Positions 24,450 through 33,367 are shown, numbered from the stretch's first letter. The stretch: 64,000 bases of DNA from Sva-07 sp963698565 (GCA_963698565.1 CAVORH010000009.1:1-64000), one strand, 5' to 3'. Numbers and translations are program-made. The notes: generated by a model from the sequence alone, not told the origin.

Positions 24450-24872
24450 ATGACCGACGTACACGGACCCATCGACTTCGTTCTCCTCGAGTTCACCGGG
24501 CAGAACGACCTCTCCGCGACAGCGGCTGCACTCATCGACCTCATCGAGGGTGGTGTGGTCCGGCTGTACGACCTGCTGGCCATCCGCAAGGAGGACGATG
24601 GGACGTTCTCGATGGTCGAACTCGATGTGCTCGGCGACGAGATGACCGTGATCGCCGGCGCCCGGTCGGGGCTGCTCGGCGACGACGACATGCAGGCCGC
24701 CGCCGACACGATGTTGCCGGGCACGACGGGGGTGCTGCTGATGTACGAGAACACCTGGGCGATTCCGTTCGTCGCTGCCGCATTCGATGCGGGCGGCACG
24801 ATGGTCGCCTCGAAGCGCATCCCTGCCGAGGACGTCATCGCTGTCCTCGACGAACTCGAAGCCGCCGACTGA
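24450..24872 (+). CDS. DUF6325-like conserved protein
   Basis: 140 residues. It begins 'HGPIDFVLLEFTGQND', continues with alternating strands and helices ('ALIDLIEGGVVRLYDLLAIRKEDDG'), and ends in 'IPAEDVIAVLDELEAAD'. This looks like the DUF6325 family, often found beside a SHOCT-domain gene, as here. No catalytic residues are evident. The gap to the SHOCT gene is 29 bases, and both are likely cotranscribed. The function is unknown; envelope or stress roles have been suggested only from gene neighbourhoods. Confidence 0.65.
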   Translation: MTDVHGPIDFVLLEFTGQNDLSATAAALIDLIEGGVVRLYDLLAIRKEDDGTFSMVELDVLGDEMTVIAGARSGLLGDDDMQAAADTMLPGTTGVLLMYENTWAIPFVAAAFDAGGTMVASKRIPAEDVIAVLDELEAAD

Positions 24873-24901
24873 GTCCGGCGCACGACTGAAAGGAATCATC
24901 G

Positions 24902-25294
24902 ATGCCAGGTCTGGTCAGAGGAATCGCTCGCACTGCGGTCATTGCCGGAACCGCCACCGCGGTGTCGGGACGGGTGGCGCGTCGCCAAGCGAGTCGCTAC
25001 ACCGAGAAGGATGCACAACTCGCCGCGGACCGTACGGCGGCCTACGAGCGCGACATGGGCTACAACCAGGCGCCGCCGCAGCAGTACGCGCCGGCCCCGC
25101 CACAGTACGCGCAGCCCGCGCCGCCTCAGTACGCACCGGCACCGCAGCAGTACGCGCAGCCGGCGCCGGCGCCAGCGGCAGCGAGCCAGGACGACATGTC
25201 CGCCGAGCTCAAGCAGCTCGCCGACCTCCACGCGAGCGGGGTGCTCACCGACCAGGAGTTCGCTGCAGCGAAGGCGAAGGTGCTCGGCATCTGA
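24902..25294 (+). CDS. SHOCT-domain protein with Pro/Gln/Tyr repeats
   Basis: 130 residues. The N-terminus is short, hydrophobic and then basic (VRGIARTAVIAGTATAVSGRVARRQ). The middle contains about six imperfect repeats of the type QYAPAPPQYAQPAP (about 59-95). The C-terminal 30 residues are a SHOCT domain (ELKQLADLHASGVLTDQEFAAAKAKVLG), a short bihelical oligomerisation module. It follows the DUF6325-like gene, its usual partner. No enzymatic role is apparent. Confidence 0.8.
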   Translation: MPGLVRGIARTAVIAGTATAVSGRVARRQASRYTEKDAQLAADRTAAYERDMGYNQAPPQQYAPAPPQYAQPAPPQYAPAPQQYAQPAPAPAAASQDDMSAELKQLADLHASGVLTDQEFAAAKAKVLGI

Positions 25295-25455
25295 GCCGAT
25301 CGCTCGCTGGCGTGCGCGCCGGGCGTCACACCTGAATCGTTCGATGCCCCGGTAGGGTCGTCTCTGCGCTGGTCGAATTCACGACTGGTGAGCGCACTCG
25401 GAAACCTCTCTGCTCCGGTCCTGCGCTGTGTGAGCAACATAGAGGAGTCCCCCCA

Positions 25456-27006
25456 ATGACCATCATCGATGACGCGCCACGCGTCACGTCCCCCGACGCC
25501 GCCGAGGTGGCGATCCCGTTCCGTGAGCTCGGCCTGCCCGAGTCGATCGTGCACCGCCTGGAGAGCCAGGGCAAGCACAACGCCTTCCCCATCCAGGCCG
25601 CTGTCATCCCCGACGCGCTCGCCGGCCGCGACGTCGCCGGCCGCGCACCCACGGGTTCGGGCAAGACGCTCGGCTTCGGCCTGCCGCTCGTCGCCCGTCT
25701 GGTCGACGCCCGCCCGAAGCGCCCCGTCGCCCTCGTCCTCGCGCCCACCCGTGAGCTCGCCGAACAGATCATGGCCGAACTCACGCCGTTCGCGAAGGCG
25801 GCCGGTCACGATGCTGCTTCCGTCTACGGCGGCGTCGGCTACGGCGGACAGCGCAAGGCCCTCGACCGTGGTGTCGAACTCGTCGTGGCCTGCCCCGGCC
25901 GGCTCGAGGACCTGATGCAGATGCGCGCGATCGACCTGCGCGACGTCGAGACCGTCGTGATCGACGAAGCCGACCAGATGGCCGACATGGGCTTCCTGCC
26001 CGCCGTGCGCCGCATCGTCGAGCAGACCTCGAAGGATCGTCAGGTGCTGCTGTTCTCGGCCACGCTCGACGGCCCCGTGGCCAAGCTCGTCGCCGACTTC
26101 CAGCACGACCCGGTGCGTCACGAGGTGGGCCCGAAGGGCCCCGACGTGCACGCCGCCCAGCACCACTTCTGGGTGATCGATCGTGAGGATCGTGTCAGCA
26201 CCACCGCCGACGTGATCCAACGTCTCGGCGCCACGATCGTGTTCACCCGGACGCGCCACGGTGCCGACCGGCTCGCCAAGCAGCTCGGTCGCAATGGCGT
26301 GTCTGCCGAGCCGATCCACGGCGGCCGCAGCCAGGGCCAGCGTGATCGTGCCCTCGCGTCGTTCAAGAAGGGTCAGGCATCCGCGCTGATCGCCACCGAC
26401 GTCGCCGCCCGCGGCATCCACGTCAACGGCGTCAACGCCGTGGTCCACTACGACCCGCCGGCCGAGGACGCCACCTACCTGCACCGCTCGGGTCGAACGG
26501 CACGAGCCGGCGCCATGGGCACCGTCGTGTCACTGCTCGATCAGAGCCAGAAGAAGGACGCGATGAAGATGCAGCGCGGCATCGGTATCAGCGAGCCGTT
26601 GACCGCAGCCCGCGTGCACGACCTCGTGATCCACGCCACCCCTGCGGTCGCCAAGCAGGCGCACACCGAGGAACTCGACGTCGAGCACCGCCAGACCCGG
26701 ATCACCCGGGAGGCGACGCCGGCCCGTGAGCCGAGAGCGGCCCGTGAGTCGAAGTCCGACACGAGCCGTCCCGTGCCCACCGGCAACGCCGCCGACGGCA
26801 AGGGCACGGTCAAGTTCTTCAACTCCGGTCGCGGGTACGGGTTCATCACCCCCGACGACGGCGGCAAGGACCTCTTCGTGCACTTCTCGGTCATCCTGAA
26901 CGAGGGGTTCAAGACCCTCGACAACGGTGCCCGCGTCGACTTCGGTGTTCGCGAAGGCCGCAACGGTCAAGAAGCGTTCGACGTCCGCGTCGTCCCCTTC
27001 GCCTGA
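25456..27006 (+). CDS. DEAD-box RNA helicase fused to a C-terminal cold-shock domain
   Basis: 516 residues. Q motif and Walker A (APTGSGKT, 64-71), 'PTRELAEQ', DEAD box 'VVIDEADQM', 'SATL', and C-terminal helicase motifs 'VAARGIHVNGVNAVVHYD' and 'HRSGRTARAG'. After a basic linker (about 400-445, ATPAREPRAARESK) comes a full cold-shock domain with RNP1-like 'GYGFITPDDGG' and RNP2-like 'LFVHFS'. The fusion couples RNA unwinding to single-stranded RNA binding, probably for ribosome assembly or mRNA remodelling in the cold. The ribosome binding site GAGGAG sits about 8 bases before ATG. The 160-base leader could hold a cold-responsive structure, not resolved by eye. Confidence 0.93.
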   Translation: MTIIDDAPRVTSPDAAEVAIPFRELGLPESIVHRLESQGKHNAFPIQAAVIPDALAGRDVAGRAPTGSGKTLGFGLPLVARLVDARPKRPVALVLAPTRELAEQIMAELTPFAKAAGHDAASVYGGVGYGGQRKALDRGVELVVACPGRLEDLMQMRAIDLRDVETVVIDEADQMADMGFLPAVRRIVEQTSKDRQVLLFSATLDGPVAKLVADFQHDPVRHEVGPKGPDVHAAQHHFWVIDREDRVSTTADVIQRLGATIVFTRTRHGADRLAKQLGRNGVSAEPIHGGRSQGQRDRALASFKKGQASALIATDVAARGIHVNGVNAVVHYDPPAEDATYLHRSGRTARAGAMGTVVSLLDQSQKKDAMKMQRGIGISEPLTAARVHDLVIHATPAVAKQAHTEELDVEHRQTRITREATPAREPRAARESKSDTSRPVPTGNAADGKGTVKFFNSGRGYGFITPDDGGKDLFVHFSVILNEGFKTLDNGARVDFGVREGRNGQEAFDVRVVPFA

Positions 27007-27102
27007 ACCTCCAACCACCTCGATGCGATGAGTCCGGGCGCGCAGGTGTCGCGCTGGGGCTCATTGCCCGGGGTGGAACCGACGGCGGAATAGGGTCGCG
27101 GC

Positions 27103-30100
27103 GTGTTCAGCGACCGCGACCTCGTCGAGAAGCGCATCCAGCGCGAGCTGTGGGAGCGGGTGCTCCCGCTGGTCCACCCCGACCGTCGCCCGTTGACGAT
27201 CGAGGCCGGACCCGATCTCGACCACCTCGAGCCGTTCGAGGTCGGTTCGTCGTGGGGTGCGCCCTGGGCCACCACGTGGTTCCGCCTGACGGGCGACGTC
27301 CCGCCTGAGTGGGCGGGTCGCCGTGTCGAAGCGGTGATCGACCTCGGTTTCCATCCCCGAGCCGCCGGCTTCCAGTGCGAGGCCCTGGTGGTCGAGACGA
27401 TGCCGGACGGCTCGTTCCGACCGCTCCAGGGGATCCACCCGCGCCGGACCAACTACGTCGTCGACTCGACACCCGGGTCCGTCGTGTTGCACCTCGAGGC
27501 CGCGTCGAATCCGTCGTTTCCCGGTTACACCCCCTCGCACCTCGGCTCGCTCGAGACCGCCGGTGATCGTCTGCTCTACCGCTTCCGTCGGGCGTCGCTC
27601 GTTCTCGTCGACCCTGCCGCGGAGGCGCTCGCCTACGACATCGAGGTGCTCGACGGCGTCATGCGCTCGCTCGCGCCCGACGATCCTCGCCGTGCCCGGC
27701 TGCAGCGCACACTCGCCGAGACGCTCGACCGGATCCCGGACGTCGCGGCCGCCCAGCGGGTGATCGCGCCGGCGATGGCCGAGGACTTCGGCGACGCCAT
27801 CCGGCACCGGTCGGTGGCGATCGGCCACGCGCACATCGACACCGCGTGGCTCTGGCCGTTGCGCGAGACCAAGCGCAAGGTGACGCGCACGTTCGCGTCG
27901 GCGGCAGCGTTGATGGACGACTACCCGGAGTACATGTTCTGCGCCTCCTCGGCCCAGCACTACACGTGGATCGAGGAGCGCCATCCCGAGCTCTTCGCGA
28001 AGATCGTCGAGCGCGTCGAGCGCGGGCAGTGGGTGCCCGTCGGTGGCATGTGGGTCGAGGCCGACATGAACCTCCCGTCGGGGGAGAGCCTCGTGCGGCA
28101 GATCGTGCTCGGTCAGCGCTACTTCGAGGAGAAGTTCGGCACCCGGTGCACCGAGGTGTGGATCCCCGACGTGTTCGGCTACCCGGCGGGCCTGCCGCAG
28201 GTGTTCGCGGCCGGTGGGATGAACCGCTTCGTCACGCAGAAGCTGAGTTGGAACAAGCAGAACCGGTTCCCGCACAGCACGTTCTGGTGGGAGGGACTCG
28301 ACGGCACCCGCGTGCTCACCCACTTCCCGCCCGTCGACACCTACAACGCGGAGATCACACCGGAGGAGTTCTCGTTCTCGGTCGCCAACTTCCGTGACCA
28401 CGGGTGGAGCAGCGACTCGTTGATGCCGTTCGGGCACGGCGACGGCGGCGGTGGCCCGACACGCGAGATGTTGGAGCGGGCCCGGCGTCTCGCCCACATC
28501 GACGCCCGAGCCACCCTCGAGATCGACCGTCCGGCCGCCGTGTTCGAGCGCATCGAGCGCGATGCAGAGCGTGGTCTGCCGGTGCCGGTGTGGCGCGGTG
28601 AGCTGTACTTCGAGACCCACCGGGGCACGTTGACGAGCCAGCTGAAGACCAAGCTCGGCAACCGTCGTTGCGAGCGCCTGCTGGTCGAGGCCGAGCTGTG
28701 GGCTGCCACCCTCGGGCGACCGGAGGATCTCGAGCACCTCTGGCAGCAGGTGCTGACGCAGCAGTTCCACGACATCCTCCCGGGGTCGTCGATCGCGTGG
28801 GTGCACCAGGATGCCGAGCGGATCCTGGCCGAGGTGGAGGAGGAGCTCGAGGCGCGGATCGCAGCCCTGCTCGGCGACATCGGCAGGGGACCGCTCCTCG
28901 CGAATCCGGCCGACGCGCCGGTCGACGAGGTGCTCGTCCTGGACAGCGCCCACGTTGGCGACATCCCAGGCGAACTCGACGCCCACCAGACGTTGTCGGA
29001 CGGGCGCGTGGCGCTTCGTGCCGTGGTGCCGGCGCTCGGCGTCGCACCCCTCGTGGCGCAGCCCGCCGGCGATCGGGTCGTGCTGTCGGATTCGTCGATG
29101 ACCAACGGCCACCTCGCCGTCCGCTGGGATGCACACGGCAACATCACGTCGATCATCGATCTCGAGCGCGCTCGAGAGCTCGTTCCCGTCGGGCAGGTTG
29201 CTGCAGCTCTCGAACTCGCGCCGGACCATCCGGTCGAGTACGACGCGTGGGACCTGGAGTCGTGGACCCGCTCGGGAGCGGCCGCCCTCACCGGGCCCGC
29301 GGAGGTGTCGATCGTCGAGTCGGGTCCGCTGGTCGGTCGCGTTCGTGTCCGGCGTTCGTTCGGACCGTCGGCGTCGACGGTCACCTACGAACTGCGGGCG
29401 GGGAGCCCGGAACTGCGCGTCCACGTCGCGCTCGACTGGCACCACGACGAGCACCTCCTGTCGATGGCGTTCCCGCTCGACGTGCGCGCCGACATGGCGA
29501 GGTGCGACATCCAGTTCGGCGTGGTCGCGCGCCCGACCCATCCGTCGAGTCCGTGGGATGCCGCCAAGTTCGAGGTGTGCGCCCATCGCTTCGTCGATGT
29601 CGCCGAACCCGACTTCGGCGTCGCGGTGCTCAACGACGGTCGGTACGGCCACCACGTGTTCGACGGCGCCGTGAGGGTGAGCCTGGCGCGGGCGGCGCAG
29701 TATCCGGACCCGACCGCCGACCGCGGGCACCATGAGGTGACCCTCGCGATCCGGCCCCACGGACCCGGGCTCGCCGAGGTCCGGGCGGCGGCCGCCCGAC
29801 TGAATTCACCGGTTCGTGCGGTCGTGGGACGGTCCACATCGGTGGAGTCGACGCCGGCGGTGACGATCACGGGGCCCGACGGGCTGCCCGCGCTCGGCGT
29901 CGGGGTCGACGCCGTCAAGCTCGCCGACGACGGCAGCGGGGATCTGGTCGTGCGGCTGCACGAGGCGTGCGGCAGTCGCACCCGGATCTCCGTGGCGACG
30001 GCGGGTCGGATCGCGTCGGCGTGGCGCTGCAATCTCCTCGAGGAACCGCAGTCGGGGGAGGAGGCCGGTGACGGGATCGTGGCGCTGACGCTGCGCCCGT

Positions 30101-30165
30101 TCCAGCTCGTCACGCTCCGCCTCCGGTCGACCATCGGCACCGACGGCCGATCCCTCACCGACTGA
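27103..30165 (+). CDS. Alpha-mannosidase, GH38
   Basis: 1020 residues from GTG 27103. The zinc site is seen in 'GHAHIDTAWLWP' (about 243) and the catalytic nucleophile aspartate in 'WIPDVFGYPAGLPQ' (about 355). 'FWWEGLDGTRVLTHFPP' and 'PFGHGDGGGGPT' are further active-site segments, and the C-terminal beta domains (QFGVVARPTHPSS onward) are complete. The enzyme retains the alpha-mannose configuration and trims mannosides. No signal peptide is present, so it should act in the cytoplasm on mannose oligosaccharides taken up or recycled. No transporter is adjacent. It is followed by a strong bidirectional terminator. Confidence 0.93.
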   Translation: MFSDRDLVEKRIQRELWERVLPLVHPDRRPLTIEAGPDLDHLEPFEVGSSWGAPWATTWFRLTGDVPPEWAGRRVEAVIDLGFHPRAAGFQCEALVVETMPDGSFRPLQGIHPRRTNYVVDSTPGSVVLHLEAASNPSFPGYTPSHLGSLETAGDRLLYRFRRASLVLVDPAAEALAYDIEVLDGVMRSLAPDDPRRARLQRTLAETLDRIPDVAAAQRVIAPAMAEDFGDAIRHRSVAIGHAHIDTAWLWPLRETKRKVTRTFASAAALMDDYPEYMFCASSAQHYTWIEERHPELFAKIVERVERGQWVPVGGMWVEADMNLPSGESLVRQIVLGQRYFEEKFGTRCTEVWIPDVFGYPAGLPQVFAAGGMNRFVTQKLSWNKQNRFPHSTFWWEGLDGTRVLTHFPPVDTYNAEITPEEFSFSVANFRDHGWSSDSLMPFGHGDGGGGPTREMLERARRLAHIDARATLEIDRPAAVFERIERDAERGLPVPVWRGELYFETHRGTLTSQLKTKLGNRRCERLLVEAELWAATLGRPEDLEHLWQQVLTQQFHDILPGSSIAWVHQDAERILAEVEEELEARIAALLGDIGRGPLLANPADAPVDEVLVLDSAHVGDIPGELDAHQTLSDGRVALRAVVPALGVAPLVAQPAGDRVVLSDSSMTNGHLAVRWDAHGNITSIIDLERARELVPVGQVAAALELAPDHPVEYDAWDLESWTRSGAAALTGPAEVSIVESGPLVGRVRVRRSFGPSASTVTYELRAGSPELRVHVALDWHHDEHLLSMAFPLDVRADMARCDIQFGVVARPTHPSSPWDAAKFEVCAHRFVDVAEPDFGVAVLNDGRYGHHVFDGAVRVSLARAAQYPDPTADRGHHEVTLAIRPHGPGLAEVRAAAARLNSPVRAVVGRSTSVESTPAVTITGPDGLPALGVGVDAVKLADDGSGDLVVRLHEACGSRTRISVATAGRIASAWRCNLLEEPQSGEEAGDGIVALTLRPFQLVTLRLRSTIGTDGRSLTD

Positions 30166-30173
30166 CCCCCGAG

Positions 30174-30234
30174 AACCCCGAAAAATGCCTGGGCTGTCGC
30201 GCTCAGAGCGCACATCCAGGCATTTTTCGGGGTT
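30174..30234. terminator. Bidirectional double-hairpin terminator
   Basis: A perfect 19-bp stem (30174-30192 with 30216-30234) with five A on the rising side and five T on the falling side encloses a 23-base loop with its own hairpin (GCGCT CAG AGCGC). It lies between convergent genes (GH38 and M20 amidohydrolase) and would stop transcription from both. Stem and loop match the element at 19820-19874. Confidence 0.85.
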
Positions 30235-30255
30235 CGCGGGGGTGGGGGGTCTGGG

Positions 30256-31500
30256 TCAGGTGGGTGCGAGGTGGCGGAGGGCGGCAGAGGCGTAGAGCGC
30301 CGTGCCGACCGCCATCGCCGGCTCGTCGAACGTCACCCGGTTGGAGTGGTTCGGCGGTGCCGTTGCCGGGTTCAGTCCCTGCGGGGTGCCACCGAGGAAC
30401 ATCATCGCTCCGGGCACGTTCTGCAGCACGTAGCTGAAGTCCTCGGCGCCCATCACGGGATGGGGCAGGCGGACGGTCGCCTCACTGCCGACGAGGTCGC
30501 GGGCGAGCGCCAGCGAGAACTCGGCGAACTCGTCGTCGTTGTTGGTGACCGGGTAGCCGTGGACGATGTCGATGTCGACGTCGCACCCGTGCGCTGCGGC
30601 GACGCCCTCGGCGACGCGCCGGATGCCGTCGTGGACCTTCGCCCGCGTGCGCTCACTGGTCGCGCGGATCGTGCCCTCGATCTCCGCCATCTCCGGGATC
30701 ACGTTGTTGGTCGTGCCGGCGCTGATCCGCCCGACGGTGACGACCGACGGATCGAAGACGTCGATCGACCGGGTGATCATCGTCTGGAGGGCCTGCACGA
30801 TCTCGCAGGCCACCGGGATCGGATCGAGCGCGCGGTGCGGCTCGCTGGCATGTCCGCCGCGCCCGGTCACGATGATCACCATCCTGTCGGCCGAGGCCAT
30901 CACCGGTCCGCCGCGTCCGCTGACCCACCCGCTCGGGAGCGCCGACGTGATGTGGAGCGCGAATGCGGCGTCGACGGGCGACGGGCTGCCATCGGACAGG
31001 TTGGGCACGTCGAGCAGGCCCTCGTCGAGCATGAAGCGTGCCCCGTGGTGGCCCTCCTCGCCCGGTTGGAACATGAACAGCACACGGCCCGCGATCTCGT
31101 CACGTCGGTCGCTGAGCAGCCGGGCGGCGCTCGACAGCATCGCGGTGTGCGTGTCGTGCCCGCAGGCGTGCATGCATCCGTCGACGTGGGAGGCGAAGTC
31201 GAGCCCCGTGTCCTCGGGCATCGGCAGTGCGTCCATGTCGCCGCGCAGCAGCATGGTCGGACCCGGCCGTGAGCCTTCGAGCAGCGCAACGATGCCGCTC
31301 GTCGACTCGTGCGTGGTCACGCTGAGCGGGAGTCCGTCGAGCGACTCGAGCACACGGTCGCGAGTGATCGGAAGCTCGTTGCCGAGTTCCGGCCACTCGT
31401 GCAGTGTCCGGCGAAGGGTGATCGTGTCGCCGAGAAGATCCTGGGCCTGGGCCTTCACCGATGCGAGCATCGGCTCGTCAGGGGGTGCGCTGTCGCTCAT
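30256..31500 (-). CDS. M20-family amidohydrolase/peptidase
   Basis: 414 residues from ATG 31500. Members of this subfamily remove acyl groups from N-acyl amino acids such as hippurate or indole-acetyl amino acids. The metal-binding pattern is complete: 'LLRGDMDALPMPEDTG', 'MHACGHDTHTAMLSSAARLL', 'FQPGEEGHHGARFML', and the late His in 'APPNHSNRVTFDE'. The dimerisation 'lid' domain is 'VIIVTGRGGHASEPHRALDP'. Either Mn or Zn is plausible. It is monocistronic, convergent with GH38. Confidence 0.9.
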   Translation of the reverse strand: MSDSAPPDEPMLASVKAQAQDLLGDTITLRRTLHEWPELGNELPITRDRVLESLDGLPLSVTTHESTSGIVALLEGSRPGPTMLLRGDMDALPMPEDTGLDFASHVDGCMHACGHDTHTAMLSSAARLLSDRRDEIAGRVLFMFQPGEEGHHGARFMLDEGLLDVPNLSDGSPSPVDAAFALHITSALPSGWVSGRGGPVMASADRMVIIVTGRGGHASEPHRALDPIPVACEIVQALQTMITRSIDVFDPSVVTVGRISAGTTNNVIPEMAEIEGTIRATSERTRAKVHDGIRRVAEGVAAAHGCDVDIDIVHGYPVTNNDDEFAEFSLALARDLVGSEATVRLPHPVMGAEDFSYVLQNVPGAMMFLGGTPQGLNPATAPPNHSNRVTFDEPAMAVGTALYASAALRHLAPT

Positions 31501-31580
31501 CGAAGCATGGTAGGCGTTCCCCTCGAACGTTGTCACCGCCCACTCCTGCGGGGATGGCGAGGCGGTTGCGTCGCCGCTCC

Positions 31581-31616
31581 GAACCACACCACGAACCAGA
31601 CCACGACCCAGACCAC
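31581..31616 (+). repeat. Three imperfect 12-bp tandem repeats upstream of the WXG100 gene
   Basis: Units gaaccacaccac, gaaccagaccac and gacccagaccac, followed by a partial fourth (gacc), stand 20 bases before the WXG100 start and adjoin its ribosome binding site (GGGAGGGAA). They may be a protein-binding site or a slipped-strand remnant. Confidence 0.6.
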
Positions 31617-31635
31617 GACCCGGGAGGGAACTCAG

Positions 31636-31908
31636 ATGACGATGTACGGCGCCAACCCCGAACAGTTGGCCAACCTCGGCACGACGCTGCAGCGGCAGAT
31701 CGACACGATCGCGCAGGTGATGTCGACCGTCGACGGCGTGCTCGACGGCACCACGTGGACCGGCCCGGCCCGCGACCGGTTCGTCGAGGACTGGAACGGC
31801 AGTTTCAAGCAGGCCTTGAACAAGCTCAACGACGCCTTCGGCCTCGCCGGACGAGACTGTGTTGCCCGATCGGAGGAGTTGCGTCGGATCATGGGCGTCG
31901 GCGCCTGA
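31636..31908 (+). CDS. WXG100-family ESX-type secreted protein
   Basis: 90 residues from ATG 31636, preceded by a strong ribosome binding site. It is a helical hairpin with the WxG turn 'TTWTGPARDRFVEDW' in the centre, and amphipathic helices before (NLGTTLQRQIDTIAQVMSTV) and after. WXG100 proteins are exported by type VII (ESX) systems as dimers. The usual C-terminal YxxxD/E export signal is not obvious; the end reads SEELRRIMGVG. No EccC ATPase or other ESX gene is nearby, so it may rely on a system encoded elsewhere. Confidence 0.8.
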   Translation: MTMYGANPEQLANLGTTLQRQIDTIAQVMSTVDGVLDGTTWTGPARDRFVEDWNGSFKQALNKLNDAFGLAGRDCVARSEELRRIMGVGA

Positions 31909-31943
31909 CCGACCGCTGCGGTGAACGCTCTACGCTGGGCGCC

Positions 31944-32222
31944 GTGGCACATGTCGAGTTCACGATCGAGCCGTTCGTGGAAGGGCGCCCCGGGCCCCAC
32001 GTGACCGCGGCGATCGATGCGGCGCGCGATCGCAGCATCGAGGTCGACGTCGGCCCCTTCGGCTCGTCGTGCACCGTCGAACTCGACGGCGTCGGTGAGC
32101 TCGTCGGTTCGATCTCCGACGCTGCATTCGCGAACGGGGCGACGCACGTGACGGTGCACGTCGCTCGCGAGACACCCACGTCACCGCCAGCGTTCGTGAT
32201 CCCCTCGGGAGCGTCCGAGTGA
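31944..32222 (+). CDS. Small YkoF/MTH1187-like (thiamine-binding-fold) protein
   Basis: 92 residues from GTG 31944. The sequence 'VEFTIEPFVEGRPGPHVTAAIDAARD' followed by 'IEVDVGPFGSSCTVELDGVGELVGSISDAAFANGATHVTVHV' matches the one-domain ferredoxin-like fold of MTH1187/YkoF proteins, which bind thiamine-like ligands or act as structural dimers. A ligand is not established. Its stop overlaps the start of the next gene (GTGA), so it is the first gene of a three-gene coupled unit with an HTH protein and a HAD hydrolase. Confidence 0.6.
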   Translation: MAHVEFTIEPFVEGRPGPHVTAAIDAARDRSIEVDVGPFGSSCTVELDGVGELVGSISDAAFANGATHVTVHVARETPTSPPAFVIPSGASE

Positions 32223-32623
32223 GCGAGTCGGGCGTGGCCCCGCCGACCACTGCGCCGCCCGCTCGGCCGACGGTCCATCCGTTGATCCGCTCGGTCAAGC
32301 CGGTCGTCGAAGCGGTCGGGGCGTCGTTCGTCGCCGCCGCCGACATGGAGGCGAGCGACGTGCCGCTCGTCTGGGAGGGCAAGACGATCGCCGGGGTACG
32401 GATGCCACCGTTGCACGGCGCCCTCGATCGGCTGATCGACGCCGTCGAGGCCGAACTCGGTGACCGCCTCCCGGTGCTGTCACGCGAGGACAAGCAGCGC
32501 GCGGTGCGGCTGCTCGACGAACGCGGTGCGTTCATCCTGCGGCGCGCCGTCGAGGACGTGGCCGATGCGATGGGCGTGAGCCGCATCACGGTGTACAACT
32601 ACCTGAACGCCATCCACCGGTGA
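32219..32623 (+). CDS. Helix-turn-helix protein (DauR/YheO-type HTH)
   Basis: 134 residues from GTG 32219, overlapping the previous stop by four bases. The C-terminal 45 residues form a helix-turn-helix of the type found in YheO/DauR regulators (RLLDERGAFILRRAVEDVADAMGVSRITVYNYL). The N-terminal 80 residues contain a Pro-rich leader and a small domain (VVEAVGASFVAAADM...VWEGKTIAGVRMP) that I do not recognise. It may be the regulator of its own unit. The usual PAS-like sensor domain of YheO proteins is absent. Confidence 0.65.
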   Translation: MSESGVAPPTTAPPARPTVHPLIRSVKPVVEAVGASFVAAADMEASDVPLVWEGKTIAGVRMPPLHGALDRLIDAVEAELGDRLPVLSREDKQRAVRLLDERGAFILRRAVEDVADAMGVSRITVYNYLNAIHR

Positions 32624-33348
32624 GCGGCCCGAACGGTCCGGCCCGTCGCATCGACGCGTTCGACGTCGTCGCGTTCGACGCCGACGACACGCTGTGGCGC
32701 AGCGAGGACTCGTTCGCCCACGCCGAGCAGCGCTTCACCGAGTTGGTCGGGCCGTATGCGCCGATCGGGGTCGATGTCGACGCAGCACTGCGCGCCACGG
32801 AGAAGGCCGACCTCTCGATCTCGGGCTACGGCGTGAAGGCGTTCACGCTGTCGATGGTCCGTTCGGCGATCGACGTCACCGAGGGCAGGGTGCCGAGCGC
32901 CGTCATCGGCGAACTCGTCGATCTGGGGCGGGCGATGCTGACCGAGCCGGTTCACCTGCTGCCGCACGTTCCCGAGGTGCTGGCGGCGGTGTCGCCGCAC
33001 ACGAGGGTGGCGCTGATCACCAAGGGCGACCTCGTGCACCAGACCCGCAAGGTGACCACGTCGGGCATCGAGCACCACTTCGCCGACGTCGAGATCGTGC
33101 TCGAGAAGGATCCCGACACCTACGCGAAGATCCTGCGGCGCCTCGGTGTCGACGCCGAACGGTTCTGCATGATCGGCAACTCGGTGCGCAGCGACGTGCT
33201 GCCGGTGATGGCGATCGGTGGTCATGCCGTCCACGTGCCGTACCACATCACCTGGGAACTCGAGCGGGTCGACGACCACGACGAGGACGTCACCGAACTC
33301 GCCTCGATCGCCGACGTGCCGATCTGGCTCGGCGTCGCCGAGATCTGA
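32620..33348 (+). CDS. HAD-superfamily hydrolase
   Basis: 242 residues from GTG 32620, overlapping the HTH gene's stop. HAD motif I is 'VAFDADDTLW', motif II 'VALITKGD' (Thr/Ser position filled by Thr), motif III Lys in 'DVEIVLEKDPDTYAKIL', motif IV 'CMIGNSVRSDVLPVMA'. The large cap insertion between motifs I and II (about 25-110) is helical, as in haloacid dehalogenase-type phosphatases. Likely a phosphatase for a small metabolite. The coupling to the preceding two genes suggests a shared process that the sequence does not identify. Confidence 0.85.
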   Translation: MSGPNGPARRIDAFDVVAFDADDTLWRSEDSFAHAEQRFTELVGPYAPIGVDVDAALRATEKADLSISGYGVKAFTLSMVRSAIDVTEGRVPSAVIGELVDLGRAMLTEPVHLLPHVPEVLAAVSPHTRVALITKGDLVHQTRKVTTSGIEHHFADVEIVLEKDPDTYAKILRRLGVDAERFCMIGNSVRSDVLPVMAIGGHAVHVPYHITWELERVDDHDEDVTELASIADVPIWLGVAEI

Positions 33349-33367
33349 CGGCGGGCAGTGAAGCGGG

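Noticed and set aside
27031..27056. A terminator between the helicase and the alpha-mannosidase genes
   Set aside because: Only an imperfect short GGGC/GCCC pairing with no T-run is present. It is too weak to list.
31581..31620. A CRISPR array or longer satellite
   Set aside because: Only three 12-base imperfect units without spacers. It is a short tandem repeat, not an array. No CRISPR array or cas gene is seen elsewhere.
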